This document shows positions 25,843 to 33,883 of a stretch of DNA of 64,000 nt, in pieces (position 1 is the first letter of the stretch; every line of letters starts with the position of its first letter). The position numbers and the translations under genes are program-made. The notes under the pieces are model-generated. The model was not told the DNA's origin. It did not search any database and saw only the letters and a program-made list of their open reading frames with translations. The DNA comes from Alteromonas sp. RKMC-009 (lineage in GTDB: Bacteria; Pseudomonadota; Gammaproteobacteria; Enterobacterales; Alteromonadaceae). The DNA lies in the NCBI RefSeq assembly GCF_003584565.2, contig NZ_CP031010.1, positions 1,240,001 to 1,304,000 of the forward strand, written 5' to 3'.

Positions 25843-27657
25843 CTATGCAACCTGAACAACACGAAACATGCCCGCTTCCATGTGGTAAAGCAGGTGACAA
25901 TGAAAAGCCCACTCTCCGAGTGCATCTGCGCTAATCTGCAACGATACTTTCTCACCGGGTTTGAGGCTGATGGTATGCTTCCTCGGTCTTGGATACTGGC
26001 CATTTTCCAGTTCCATCCACATACCATGTAAATGAATGGGATGGTCCATCATGGTGTCGTTAACCAGAACTAGACGAAGCCGCTCTCCAAAATTAAAACG
26101 GACATACCCATCTACTTCGCTGAACTTCTTGCCGTCGAACGACCACATGTATCTTTCCATGTTTCCTGTTAAATGAAGCTCGACTTGACGCTCTGGCTCT
26201 CGCTCATCAGGCCATCCATGTTCGCCTATTAGGTCAGCGTAAACCAATACGCGATGTGGACTGCCTTCCAACCCTATGCCCGGCTCGTCTAAACGCGGTC
26301 GTGGATTTTGTGCGATCATAGCGGCGCCTTGACCATGCCCGTCTTCACTATGAACAATGTCTATCTTTTCTACGGGCAGCACCCGTGAAGATTTCATATC
26401 CCCCTGCATCATGTTGCTATGCATCGTGTGTTCGCCATGCTGGGCCATTTTCTTCATTTCCATTTCTGAAGAAGCCTTTCCTTTTTTCATGCCTCCTGAT
26501 TTTTGCGTGTTCATACCGTCCATGCCTGACATGTCCATGCCCATTGCTGCCATGCCGCGCTCCGTGATAGTTCGTTGCGGAGGAATAGCAGCAGTCATGC
26601 CTATTGATGGAGTGAGCGTGCCGCGGGCATAGCCGCTTCTGTCAAAACTCTCAGCAAAAAAGGTATAAGCTTTTCGTTCTTTTGGTTGGACAATGACATC
26701 GTAAGTTTCAGCTACTGCAATTCGGAACTCATCTACATTGACCGGCTTAACGGGCTGACCGTCAGCAGCAACAACCGTCATCTCTAATCCCGGAATACGA
26801 AAATCAAAGTAGGTCATAGCAGAACCGTTGATGATGCGTAAACGCACTTTCTCACCCACATTAAACAGCGCCTGCCAGTCATCCTCTGGGGTGCGGCCAT
26901 TCATCAGGTAGGTGTAAGTGCTGCCTGTGACATCTGCGATGTCACGAGGACTCATGCGCATTGCGCCCCACATGGCGCGTTCCTTCCATGTTTCGCTAAG
27001 ACCTTTTTTCTCAACATCTTCCAATGTGTCGAAGATAGTTCGCTTTTGGTAATTGTAATAACCCTCAGCCACTTTCAGCTTTCTCATCACGTCGTGAGGG
27101 TCAGCAAAGGTCCAGTCACTTAGGATGATAGTGTGTTCCCGATCTGCGCCGATGTCTCCGTCGGCAGGCTCAACGATGAGTGGGCCAAGATGCCCGCGTT
27201 GCTCCTGAAGACCGGAGTGGCTGTGATACCAATATGTTCCGTTTTGCACTACATCAAACGCATAATTGAATGTCTGACCTGGCTTTATCCCAGCAAACGA
27301 AACGCCTGGTACTCCATCCATCCCAGCGGGCAAAATAATGCCGTGCCAGTGAATAGACGTATCTTGTTCAAGTCGGTTGGTAACATTCAGTTGAGCACGC
27401 TGACCTTCTTTTAGCCTTATCAGGGGCCCCGGCATCTGGCCGTTGATGGTAATAGGCAGGCCAGTTTTTGAGCCTATTGCTAAATTGGCCTCAGCAATCG
27501 TCAGATTTTTAATGTCATCAGTCAGCACCTGATCTTTAAAGTGACGACCAGCGGGCGCGGCCCAAAGCGGACTGACCTTAGTCAGAGCCGCCGCTGCGCT
27601 CGCAGTCATAGCACCAAGAACGAACCTGCGACGACCGTCGTTAAATGAATTATTCAT
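25843..27657 (-). CDS. copA: periplasmic multicopper oxidase (PcoA/CopA type)
   Basis: About 604 residues from ATG 27657, with GAAGG upstream. The Tat signal has RRRFVLGA. Copper ligands are all visible: HWHG, WYHSHSG, HPIHLHGMW and a C-terminal HCHLLYHMEAGM. A Met-rich insert (GMAAMGMDMSGMDGMN ... MEMKKM) lies before the third domain, as in PcoA/CueO types. It oxidises periplasmic Cu(I) to less toxic Cu(II). The symbol copA is shared by convention with the unrelated ATPase at 18479. Confidence 0.95.
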   Translation of the reverse strand: MNNSFNDGRRRFVLGAMTASAAAALTKVSPLWAAPAGRHFKDQVLTDDIKNLTIAEANLAIGSKTGLPITINGQMPGPLIRLKEGQRAQLNVTNRLEQDTSIHWHGIILPAGMDGVPGVSFAGIKPGQTFNYAFDVVQNGTYWYHSHSGLQEQRGHLGPLIVEPADGDIGADREHTIILSDWTFADPHDVMRKLKVAEGYYNYQKRTIFDTLEDVEKKGLSETWKERAMWGAMRMSPRDIADVTGSTYTYLMNGRTPEDDWQALFNVGEKVRLRIINGSAMTYFDFRIPGLEMTVVAADGQPVKPVNVDEFRIAVAETYDVIVQPKERKAYTFFAESFDRSGYARGTLTPSIGMTAAIPPQRTITERGMAAMGMDMSGMDGMNTQKSGGMKKGKASSEMEMKKMAQHGEHTMHSNMMQGDMKSSRVLPVEKIDIVHSEDGHGQGAAMIAQNPRPRLDEPGIGLEGSPHRVLVYADLIGEHGWPDEREPERQVELHLTGNMERYMWSFDGKKFSEVDGYVRFNFGERLRLVLVNDTMMDHPIHLHGMWMELENGQYPRPRKHTISLKPGEKVSLQISADALGEWAFHCHLLYHMEAGMFRVVQVA

Positions 27658-27683
27658 AAAGTTAGCCTTCAATAGTGATACTT

Positions 27684-27707
27684 TCAGGTTGAATAACTCC
27701 AACCTGA
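27684..27707 (-). promoter_or_regulatory. inverted repeat upstream of the multicopper oxidase
   Basis: TCAGGTTG-N8-CAACCTGA, a perfect 8-bp dyad 27 bp upstream of the oxidase start codon. It may be an operator or a 5'-UTR hairpin; the binding protein is unknown. Confidence 0.35.
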
Positions 27708-27731
27708 CTGAAATAACAATATTAATGATAT

Positions 27732-28118
27732 TCAGAGAAAGGCTATTGGTGGCCGGTATGGCGGTGCTGCAATGGTTGAAGGAACGGACAGAACAGTAAA
27801 TTTATAACGCTCTGCGAATTTTGAATTTAAATAATACGGCAGTAAGTTCGTTAGAGAAAAAATGTGATGACAGTTTGTCATCTTGCAAGAGCAACCGCCT
27901 TCACAACAATCTGGTGTGTCGCTATGAGATGCACCGTTCGTATCCATATCTTCTGATAGAAGATAATGTATAATTTCGTCAGCAGTGATGCTTATATCTG
28001 GTATAGCATACATTGCACTGGCAGTGCGCTGTTTTGATTCCTCATCGCAGGTGTTGGCCTTCCATATAAATAGTGCCAATAAAATTCCGAGGGACGAAAA
28101 AACAATGGGAAGTTTCAT
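27732..28118 (-). CDS. small secreted Cys-rich protein ending in YRPP
   Basis: 128 residues, third member of the island's family. It has an N-terminal hydrophobic segment (FSSLGILLALFIW), a central CCEGGCSCKMTNC cluster and a C-terminus APPYRPPIAFL. It lies 74 bp upstream of the multicopper oxidase gene on the same strand. The function is unknown; periplasmic copper binding is inferred from context and cysteines. Confidence 0.7.
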   Translation of the reverse strand: MKLPIVFSSLGILLALFIWKANTCDEESKQRTASAMYAIPDISITADEIIHYLLSEDMDTNGASHSDTPDCCEGGCSCKMTNCHHIFSLTNLLPYYLNSKFAERYKFTVLSVPSTIAAPPYRPPIAFL

Positions 28119-28360
28119 AACTCAGCGTTTAGATTCCTGACAAGATTTTGCTATTCTGCGGCATACTTTTGTACAAGTAAGTTTGCTTATGGTTAACGCA
28201 TCTTCAATTACCAAATATACGATGGAGTCGAGGAAAAGATCTCAGTTTGTATCGCTAAGCGGTTATGAATTCATACATGCGGCAGGTGATACTGTAGTGT
28301 CTCAGTTTTATTAGCGACCTCGAAGCCGGAACTTCGAGGTATACTGTAAAGAAATGCGGT
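28119..28360. other. intergenic region with hairpin 28317-28340
   Basis: About 240 bp without a gene. It holds the promoter region of the Cys-rich/oxidase/copB operon. The 9-bp hairpin ACCTCGAAG-CCGGAA-CTTCGAGGT (28317-28340) follows the glutaredoxin-MauE gene on the minus strand and is a likely terminator. Confidence 0.5.
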
Positions 28361-29092
28361 TTACATCAGCAACATTATTAATGCACCAGCGATCATAAAC
28401 AGATTTTCAGATAAAGACACGAATCCCAGAGGGACATTACTGTCCCCACCGACACAGGCACATTTGAGCTCGCGCTTATCAACGTAAACTGCTTTAAAAA
28501 CGGATATGGCACCTACCATACCGATGAATAACGAAAATGGTGCAACCACAAGTGCAGGCAATTGTGCAACCATACCAATTCCGGCGTAAGCCTCGATAAA
28601 TGGATAGATATAGCCATAGCGCAGCCATTTCATTGCCAGTAAGTCATAGGTAATAAATGAATTAGTAAAGCCATATAGGTCCTTTAGTTTTTGTACAGCC
28701 AGAAAGGCCATAGAAAAGGCAATGAACAACATCAGTGTTCTAATTGAGACAAACTCGCCTGATATTGCGAACTGATATGCCAGTGATAGCAGGGCTGCCA
28801 CAGAGAAAATAGCAATAACAGGGGTGTATGTTGTACCTGTCTGACCTGCCTCATCTTTACCGAAGTAGTCCCTGAGATCATCATAGCCTCCAATTCGTTT
28901 ATCATTAATAAAAGTTTGAGGTGTCGTTTTGACGCTATGCTTTTGCTTGAATTTATCGGTTTCTTCACGAGAGGTGAGATGGTGATCCTCTATTGAGAAC
29001 CCCTCACGTTCCAATAGATCTTTTGATCGTAAGCCGTAAGGACATATGTGTTCGTCAGTCACCATTCGATAAAGGATAGCTTTTTTATTCAT
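28361..29092 (-). CDS. glutaredoxin-MauE fusion membrane protein
   Basis: 243 residues. The N-terminal ~75 residues are a glutaredoxin domain with CPYG (HICPYGLRSKDLLE) and the cis-Pro TTPQTFIND. The rest is a MauE/DoxX-like four-helix membrane domain (MKWLRYGYIYPFIEAYAGIG, ending CACVGGDSNVPLGFVSLSEN). The VPLGFVSLSEN motif and paired Cys are typical of the MauE branch. This fusion recurs in metal-resistance islands and probably handles periplasmic or membrane thiol redox; the substrate is unknown. It lies 1 bp after the DUF305 gene, one operon. Confidence 0.88.
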   Translation of the reverse strand: MNKKAILYRMVTDEHICPYGLRSKDLLEREGFSIEDHHLTSREETDKFKQKHSVKTTPQTFINDKRIGGYDDLRDYFGKDEAGQTGTTYTPVIAIFSVAALLSLAYQFAISGEFVSIRTLMLFIAFSMAFLAVQKLKDLYGFTNSFITYDLLAMKWLRYGYIYPFIEAYAGIGMVAQLPALVVAPFSLFIGMVGAISVFKAVYVDKRELKCACVGGDSNVPLGFVSLSENLFMIAGALIMLLM

Positions 29093-29093
29093 T

Positions 29094-29615
29094 TTATTCT
29101 CCTTGATTCAGTCTGCCTTCGAACTCAGGAATGGGTCGCTGAGCAACATCAGATTGATTAGTTATCTTTCCGTTTACTGAAATGTCGTTAATCAGCCATT
29201 CCATCTCTTTTATCTCTTTTCGTTGCGCTCTAATAATACCATCTGCCAGTTCACGCACACGTACGTCCTCTATGCCGGCACGCTCACTGGTAAGAATGGC
29301 AATTGAATGGTGAGGAATCATTGCTTTCATGTAGTCCGTATCAGATATGGTGCTTTGTGAGCGAACAAGGTAGAGACAAGTAGCAAAAAGCACTGCTGCT
29401 AGTGAAAAAATGGCCACGTTTAGCTTTTTGTTGTTATACATGCCAAGCATAAATGCCAACATGATTATCGCCATGCCTGCACCCATATAAATTGCCATAT
29501 AGGTTCGTGTTTCACTGAACCATACATGCGAAACTGCGTAAGTGTTCAAATACATCATGACAAACATCGCCATAGTTGAAGTGACGATCATTGCGACAAA
29601 TTTGGTGTATTTCAT
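29094..29615 (-). CDS. DUF305 family membrane-anchored protein
   Basis: 173 residues. Three hydrophobic segments precede the DUF305 domain, recognised by MIPHHSIAILTSERA and ADGIIRAQRKEIKEMEWLI. DUF305 proteins are four-helix ferritin-like modules with a conserved M-x-x-HH site and occur beside copper-efflux genes. A metal-binding role is inferred. Confidence 0.88.
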   Translation of the reverse strand: MKYTKFVAMIVTSTMAMFVMMYLNTYAVSHVWFSETRTYMAIYMGAGMAIIMLAFMLGMYNNKKLNVAIFSLAAVLFATCLYLVRSQSTISDTDYMKAMIPHHSIAILTSERAGIEDVRVRELADGIIRAQRKEIKEMEWLINDISVNGKITNQSDVAQRPIPEFEGRLNQGE

Positions 29616-29723
29616 ATGTAATCCTTACTCAATAGAAATTTGATTTGTGTAATATCCTCTCGTCATGACGGGTAAGAGAAGCTCATATACGATAGTTCAA
29701 GATTTGTACCAATGGAGGGCGAA

Positions 29724-30119
29724 ATGTTTACAGCAATAATTATCAGTGCGGTGACACTTTTAGTGAGTGTTTCTATACATCTCTTTAATATTTCTGTGTT
29801 AGCTGACAGGGTAATTGCGTATCACGATAGAGTCTGGTCAAAAACGCCTGTTTTGGTCTTCATTGCCATTTCCAGTCAGCTTTTACTCGCCGTTGTTTTC
29901 GCGGTTGCGTATAAAGCCGGTCTGTTTTTGGACTTGGGCGACTTTAAGCAGCCGGCAAGCTCAGGCGATATTTTCTATTTTTCGCTAACGACCATAACTA
30001 CGCTCGGCCTTGGAAGTATTGAACCGACTGGGCATCTACGCATGCTTGCAGGAGTTGAATCGGCTACCGGATTTTTACTAATAAGTTGCTCAGCGTCGAA
30101 AGTATTTCAGACAATGTAA
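29724..30119 (+). CDS. two-helix ion-channel-like membrane protein
   Basis: Start taken at ATG 29724, preceded by GGAGG with a 6-nt gap; ATG 29712 lies before it. About 131 residues. Three hydrophobic segments and a pore-loop with filter-like TTLGLG (SLTTITTLGLGSIEPTG) resemble the Ion_trans_2 K+-channel family, in which TxGYG is usual. No cytoplasmic regulatory domain follows. Whether it is selective for K+ is uncertain. Confidence 0.7.
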   Translation: MFTAIIISAVTLLVSVSIHLFNISVLADRVIAYHDRVWSKTPVLVFIAISSQLLLAVVFAVAYKAGLFLDLGDFKQPASSGDIFYFSLTTITTLGLGSIEPTGHLRMLAGVESATGFLLISCSASKVFQTM

Positions 30120-30606
30120 ATTTATTTAAACAGAATTCACCTTCAGCTTTGACAGATGTTGAAATAAAGAGAAAAGATATGCTGTGACAGATAATCCTTA
30201 GACTTCTTGAAATGAAGTGTTGAAAGTAAAAACAACGTAATAGCTGGTTTGTGACTTTAATGCTTTATAAGGTCATGTTAATAAGCTTTTTTATAACGCA
30301 AAATATACATAGAAAACAGGTGGATAATATTATTCTTAGTCCCTATATACTCTGAGTAGACGCATCATTTTTCTTTGCAAACAGGTATCAAAGGATGTGG
30401 AAGCAGGCAGACTGGTCAAAGAAGTCTGTCTTGAATAGGGTATTTCAGATGCGACCTATTACATCTATGGAGCACCTCCGTATTGCAGTAACAATTTTAG
30501 TTTTTGATCCGATTGTCAACATCTATCCTGCATAATATGATTTTTCTGTTTGCCAAAATGGGAAGTGGACACATCCAGTGAGGAAAATCCGATTGTGATA
30601 AAAGGG
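30120..30606. other. AT-rich region with IS3-type transposase remnant
   Basis: No intact gene. AT-rich sequence with one recognisable relic (30361-30480) of an IS3-family OrfA. It ends at the left inverted repeat of the intact IS. Confidence 0.5.
30361..30480 (+). pseudogene. remnant of an IS3-family transposase OrfA
   Basis: The frame reads ...KDVEAGRLVKEVCLE, stop, GISDATYYIYGAPPY, which matches the HTH region of IS3-family OrfA proteins (EAGxxVKEVCREYGISDATYYNW...). An in-frame TAG, missing ends and drift past the motif show it is dead. It differs from the OrfA of the neighbouring intact IS, so it records an older insertion. Confidence 0.7.
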
Positions 30607-30624
30607 TGGTAAGCCCCCAGTTTT

Positions 30625-31449
30625 CTAGACATCTTCAAGCTGCTGATAATACTGCTTTTCATATCTGACTGGAGACAGTCCACCATTTGTACCATGATTG
30701 CGTCTTGGATTGTAGAATCCTTCGATGTAATCAAATATATCGGCCCTTGCCTGAGCGCGTGTCGGGTATATTTTTCGTTTCACTCGATCTTTTTTAAGCA
30801 GAGAGAAGAAGCTTTCTGCAACTGCATTATCGTGACAGTTACCTTTTCTGCTCATACTTGCTTCCAGATTGTGTTCATTCAGGAAGGAACGCCAGTCTGA
30901 GGAGGTATACTGAATTCCCTGATCTGAGTGAACCAATACCTTCTGCTTGGGCCTGCGGCGCCAAACCGCCATGAGCAATGCATCAATGACCAAGTCCGCT
31001 TTTGGACTGCTCTTCATCGTCCAGCCTACTACTCGTCGCGAGAACAGGTCGATAACTACGGTAAGATATAACCAGCCTTCGTAGGTACGGATATATGTAA
31101 AATCTGTTACCCAGTAACTATCTGGCTTATCGACGATAAATTCGCGGTTCAGAGTATTTGGGGCAGCTATGTTAACTTTGCCGCCTTTGAACCCTGGATG
31201 GCGTTTGTAACCGCGCACTGCGCGGATACTGGCTTCTCGCATTATGCGGTGGACACGATTCTTACCGCATGTCTCACCGTCGCTTTTCAAATCGATAGTG
31301 ATATTCCGGTAACCATAGGTACAACCGCTTTCAAGCCAGAACTGCTTGATTTTACCTAGTAATCGCTGATCTTCCTTGGCCCGGGCACTTAACGGCTCCT
31401 GGAGCCAAGCATAGAAGCCGCTGCGCTCGATATTGAGGATCTGGCACAT
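30625..31449 (-). CDS. IS3-family transposase OrfB (DDE)
   Basis: 274 residues from the first ATG, but the frame is open further upstream (KYTFVRERLPRYPVKV). The protein is therefore probably made as an OrfAB fusion by -1 frameshifting at the A-rich AAAGAAAAG near 31495-31503. The DDE catalytic triad is visible: Asp116 (VTDFTYI), Asp176 (HSDQGIQY) and Glu212 (NAVAESFF), with 35-residue spacing between the last two. It has the N-terminal HTH_21 region and the C-terminal YNPRRNHGTNGGLSPV end. Confidence 0.93.
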   Translation of the reverse strand: MCQILNIERSGFYAWLQEPLSARAKEDQRLLGKIKQFWLESGCTYGYRNITIDLKSDGETCGKNRVHRIMREASIRAVRGYKRHPGFKGGKVNIAAPNTLNREFIVDKPDSYWVTDFTYIRTYEGWLYLTVVIDLFSRRVVGWTMKSSPKADLVIDALLMAVWRRRPKQKVLVHSDQGIQYTSSDWRSFLNEHNLEASMSRKGNCHDNAVAESFFSLLKKDRVKRKIYPTRAQARADIFDYIEGFYNPRRNHGTNGGLSPVRYEKQYYQQLEDV

Positions 31450-31481
31450 AACTTTAACTGGATAGCGCGGGAGCCGCTCCC

Positions 31482-31775
31482 TTACGAACGTGTACTTTTC
31501 TTTGACTCCCCGGCAAAGTACACGGCGGCTTCCTTTAATATGTCTCGTTCCATCGTAACGCGTTTTAACTCAGCACGAAGACGACGGAGTTCTGCAGCCT
31601 GATCATCATCCTGCTTTCGTTGGCTAGCAGGTTTGTCGTAACGCTTCACCCAATCTGACAGGGACTTGTAACTGATACCTAGACGTTCAGCCACAGAGGA
31701 CAAAGAATGACCTTGCTTCGTGACTTGCTCAACAGCCTGGATTTTAAATTCTTCGGGGTAGCGTTTTCCGCTCAT
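31482..31775 (-). CDS. IS3-family transposase OrfA
   Basis: 97 residues from ATG 31775, with GAGG upstream. HTH of the IS3 OrfA type (YPEEFKIQAVEQVTKQGHSL..VAERLGISYKSLSDWVKRY) and a C-terminal leucine-zipper-like coiled coil (AAELRRLRAELKRVTMERDI). Binds the IS ends and forms the OrfAB fusion by frameshift. Confidence 0.92.
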   Translation of the reverse strand: MSGKRYPEEFKIQAVEQVTKQGHSLSSVAERLGISYKSLSDWVKRYDKPASQRKQDDDQAAELRRLRAELKRVTMERDILKEAAVYFAGESKKSTRS

Positions 31776-31841
31776 TAGTAACACCTCATAGTTTATGTAA
31801 TTATAAAGCTATAAAGTGTCTAGGGAGCTAGGGGCTTACCA

Positions 31842-32875
31842 CACTCTTCCCCATCCTGAATAGTGTGCAACAAGTAAAATTATTTACCCAAAACTGAAAG
31901 AGAAAAAGAGCTTTTCTGAGTGCTCATTGAGCAAGCTGGAAAAAGAGATAACAACTCTTCTGGTATCGATAGTTTTCTAGCATCGAAAACTCTTCCTTGA
32001 ATGCTATTTGTATCTTCAAATACTTGAAGGCAAATAAAATGAAAAATTGTGAGCAAATAATCTTAAGTTGGTGAGCTCGTTACTACATAGGAAACTAACT
32101 ATTTTAATTCGTCTTAAGTGATACAAAGTTTAGAAGAGAATGGCGCTAGGAGTCACGGTTATGCCGAGCAATTTAACAAAAACATTGTGAAAAAATGTCT
32201 CGGGTAAGGTGCCTTTCCGGAGCGTTACCCCTAGAAAAAAATCGAGCGTTACCCCTAGAATTTTATTCTAGGAGTAACGGGGGGAGTTGTTCAAATTTAA
32301 TAATATTCCTACTCTAGGGGTAACGCTATTTCCGTGGCCTGCAGAGGAATCGGGCCTGACTATTTGTGAAAATTCTATTTCTCAAAATTTTACGCGAATT
32401 CAGCCATAATTTGGCGCGAGTTTACTCGCACAGTTATCGTGTCAAAAATGCATGCGACAACTACACGCAGTTATTGAGACTAAAGAGCTTTTTTGCAGCT
32501 AAAGATTGCTTTTTTCTAAGGTGCAGGACAAGTGTATTTTCGCAAAGATATTTAGATAATCGTACTGTTTACGCGTAATAAACGTGGGTTCCTGCAGTCA
32601 GATTTTGTAGATGAATTTTGTGAAAAATTTCTGCATTCTGACAGTGATTTCTTCTATTATCAACTTAGTTAAAAAGCAAAGTATACGCAATCCAAAGCGC
32701 CAGAACGGCGGAGATCCTAGCCCTTCTTAACAACAATTTATTTACTCTTCCTTGCGATACAGTCGCATAAAATCTGCGTGCAATATGGGCTCAAAGAGGC
32801 TGTCCGAAACATCAATTTGGCACCCGGTTCCTTAACTAAAATTTCACTGTTTGAAACGAATAATTTAAAACGAAT
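31842..32875. other. 1-kb gene-free region between the IS and the cat/ben cluster
   Basis: No convincing coding sequence; a 70-codon frame at 32366-32578 has no ribosome-binding site and an unnatural composition. Its only strong structure is the cluster of short repeats at 32221-32327. It separates the copper island from the aromatic cluster and may be a decayed segment. Confidence 0.5.
32221..32327. repeat. cluster of four 14-16 bp repeats in direct and inverted orientation
   Basis: AGCGTTACCCCTAGAA occurs at 32221-32236 and 32245-32260. The reverse complement form occurs as TTCTAGGAGTAACG (32266-32279) and CTAGGGGTAACGCT (32314-32327). A related GCTAGGAGTCACGG lies near 32147. The second and third copies form a hairpin. 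Their role is unknown: operator array, iterons or a decayed mobile repeat. Confidence 0.65.
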
Positions 32876-33781
32876 TCAGGGATATCTGCCCTGAATCCGG
32901 TTTTGCACCAATTCGTCCAGAATCCCCATCGCAGCTTTCATAATCTCATCTTCCGGCTCAACTCTTTTACTTAAAAAAACGGGAGAGGTGACATTGTGAT
33001 CGGAAAGAGGAATAAAGCTCACATCATCCCGGTTGATGCGTTTGACCTGTTCCGGAACAAGGGTAAACCCCATCTCGGAAGCCACGAGGCTCAAAGCTGT
33101 CTGAACATCATTTACTTGTTGAGCTACTTTGATCCGTAAGCCACGGTTTGAAAAAAGTTGAAGGCATAAATTTGCAAAGTTGGGAGTATTTCCTGCGGGG
33201 TAAAGCACCATTGGTAACTTAGATAATTCTTCCAAGGAGAGCTGACTCTTTTCCATGGGGTGATTAACTGGTAGGGCTGCCACCAGTGGCTCATGGAATA
33301 ATAGGGTCTGCGATACATCAGATTCCAGATTATTCATTACAACACGACCAAATCCAATGTCTATTCTACCTGCTCTGAGGGCCTCAATCTGCTCTGCAGT
33401 TTTTAACTCATGCAGTTCTATATCTGCACCAGTCATCGGTCTTAAGCGCCTGACTAATTGCGGTAATTGTCCATAAAATATCGATGGTACAAAACCAATT
33501 CTGAAGATCTGTTTCTTCCGCGAATCTATTCGCTTTGATTCGCTAATCACAATGTCCAGTTTTTCAAAAATTAGTTTCGCCTGCCTCCAAAAGTACTCCC
33601 CTGCAGGAGTCAGAGCTATTCCACGCGCTTGTCTCTCAAATAAAGTTACGCCAATTTCTTCTTCTAATTGCTTTATCTGTCGTGTTAAAGGCGGTTGCGC
33701 CATACAGAGTTTTTCCGCAGCTCTGGTGAGATTTTTTTCTTCTGCCACGGCGCAGTAATAACGTAGATGCCTGAGTTCCAC
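32876..33781 (-). CDS. LysR-type regulator, CatM/BenM-like
   Basis: 301 residues. The N-terminal winged HTH (MELRHLRYYCAVAEEKNLTRAAEKLCMAQPPLTRQIKQLEEE) is typical of the CatR/CatM/BenM clade. An effector domain follows (FRIGFVPSIFYGQLPQLVR). In known relatives the inducer is cis,cis-muconate, with benzoate in BenM. It is divergent from catB-catA-benABCD, and an ATAC-N7-GTAT operator begins 3 bp upstream of its start codon, so autoregulation is likely. It is probably the common regulator of the four such sites in the window. Confidence 0.9.
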   Translation of the reverse strand: MELRHLRYYCAVAEEKNLTRAAEKLCMAQPPLTRQIKQLEEEIGVTLFERQARGIALTPAGEYFWRQAKLIFEKLDIVISESKRIDSRKKQIFRIGFVPSIFYGQLPQLVRRLRPMTGADIELHELKTAEQIEALRAGRIDIGFGRVVMNNLESDVSQTLLFHEPLVAALPVNHPMEKSQLSLEELSKLPMVLYPAGNTPNFANLCLQLFSNRGLRIKVAQQVNDVQTALSLVASEMGFTLVPEQVKRINRDDVSFIPLSDHNVTSPVFLSKRVEPEDEIMKAAMGILDELVQNRIQGRYP

Positions 33782-33783
33782 CG

Positions 33784-33822
33784 ATACCTCCTGAGTATTT
33801 CTTCGGACTAAATCAATATTGG
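33784..33822 (+). promoter_or_regulatory. CatM/BenM-type operator, extended form (catB-catA-ben operon)
   Basis: ATACCTCCTGAGTAT (33784-33798) is an exact ATAC-N7-GTAT match. After 15 bp comes CAATATTGG (33814-33822). The same arrangement occurs at 55396-55434 and, inverted, at 50284-50322. ATAC-N7-GTAT is the established BenM/CatM binding sequence of Acinetobacter; the second element may be the activation half-site. Confidence 0.8.
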
Positions 33823-33883
33823 TTGTAAATAATAAATATCTGTAAGTTGCATTTAGAAGGTAATTGGTAACACGAATTTAACA

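Larger units (their letters stand above)
30607..31841 (-). mobile_element. IS3-family insertion sequence
   Basis: 1,235 bp bounded by imperfect 25-bp inverted repeats (30607-30631 and 31817-31841). Both begin TGGTAAGCCCC and end CTAGACA, and differ in the middle. It carries orfA and orfB on the minus strand. The flanking 3 bp differ (GGG left, CAC right), so no target duplication is seen; it may have moved by recombination or be old. Both genes look intact. Confidence 0.9.

Noticed and set aside
30607..31841. A target-site duplication for the intact IS
   Set aside because: Bases on the two sides (GGG and CAC) do not match, even when ends are shifted by one base.
32366..32578. 70-codon frame in the gene-free region
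   Set aside because: No Shine-Dalgarno sequence, unnatural composition and no similarity recognised.
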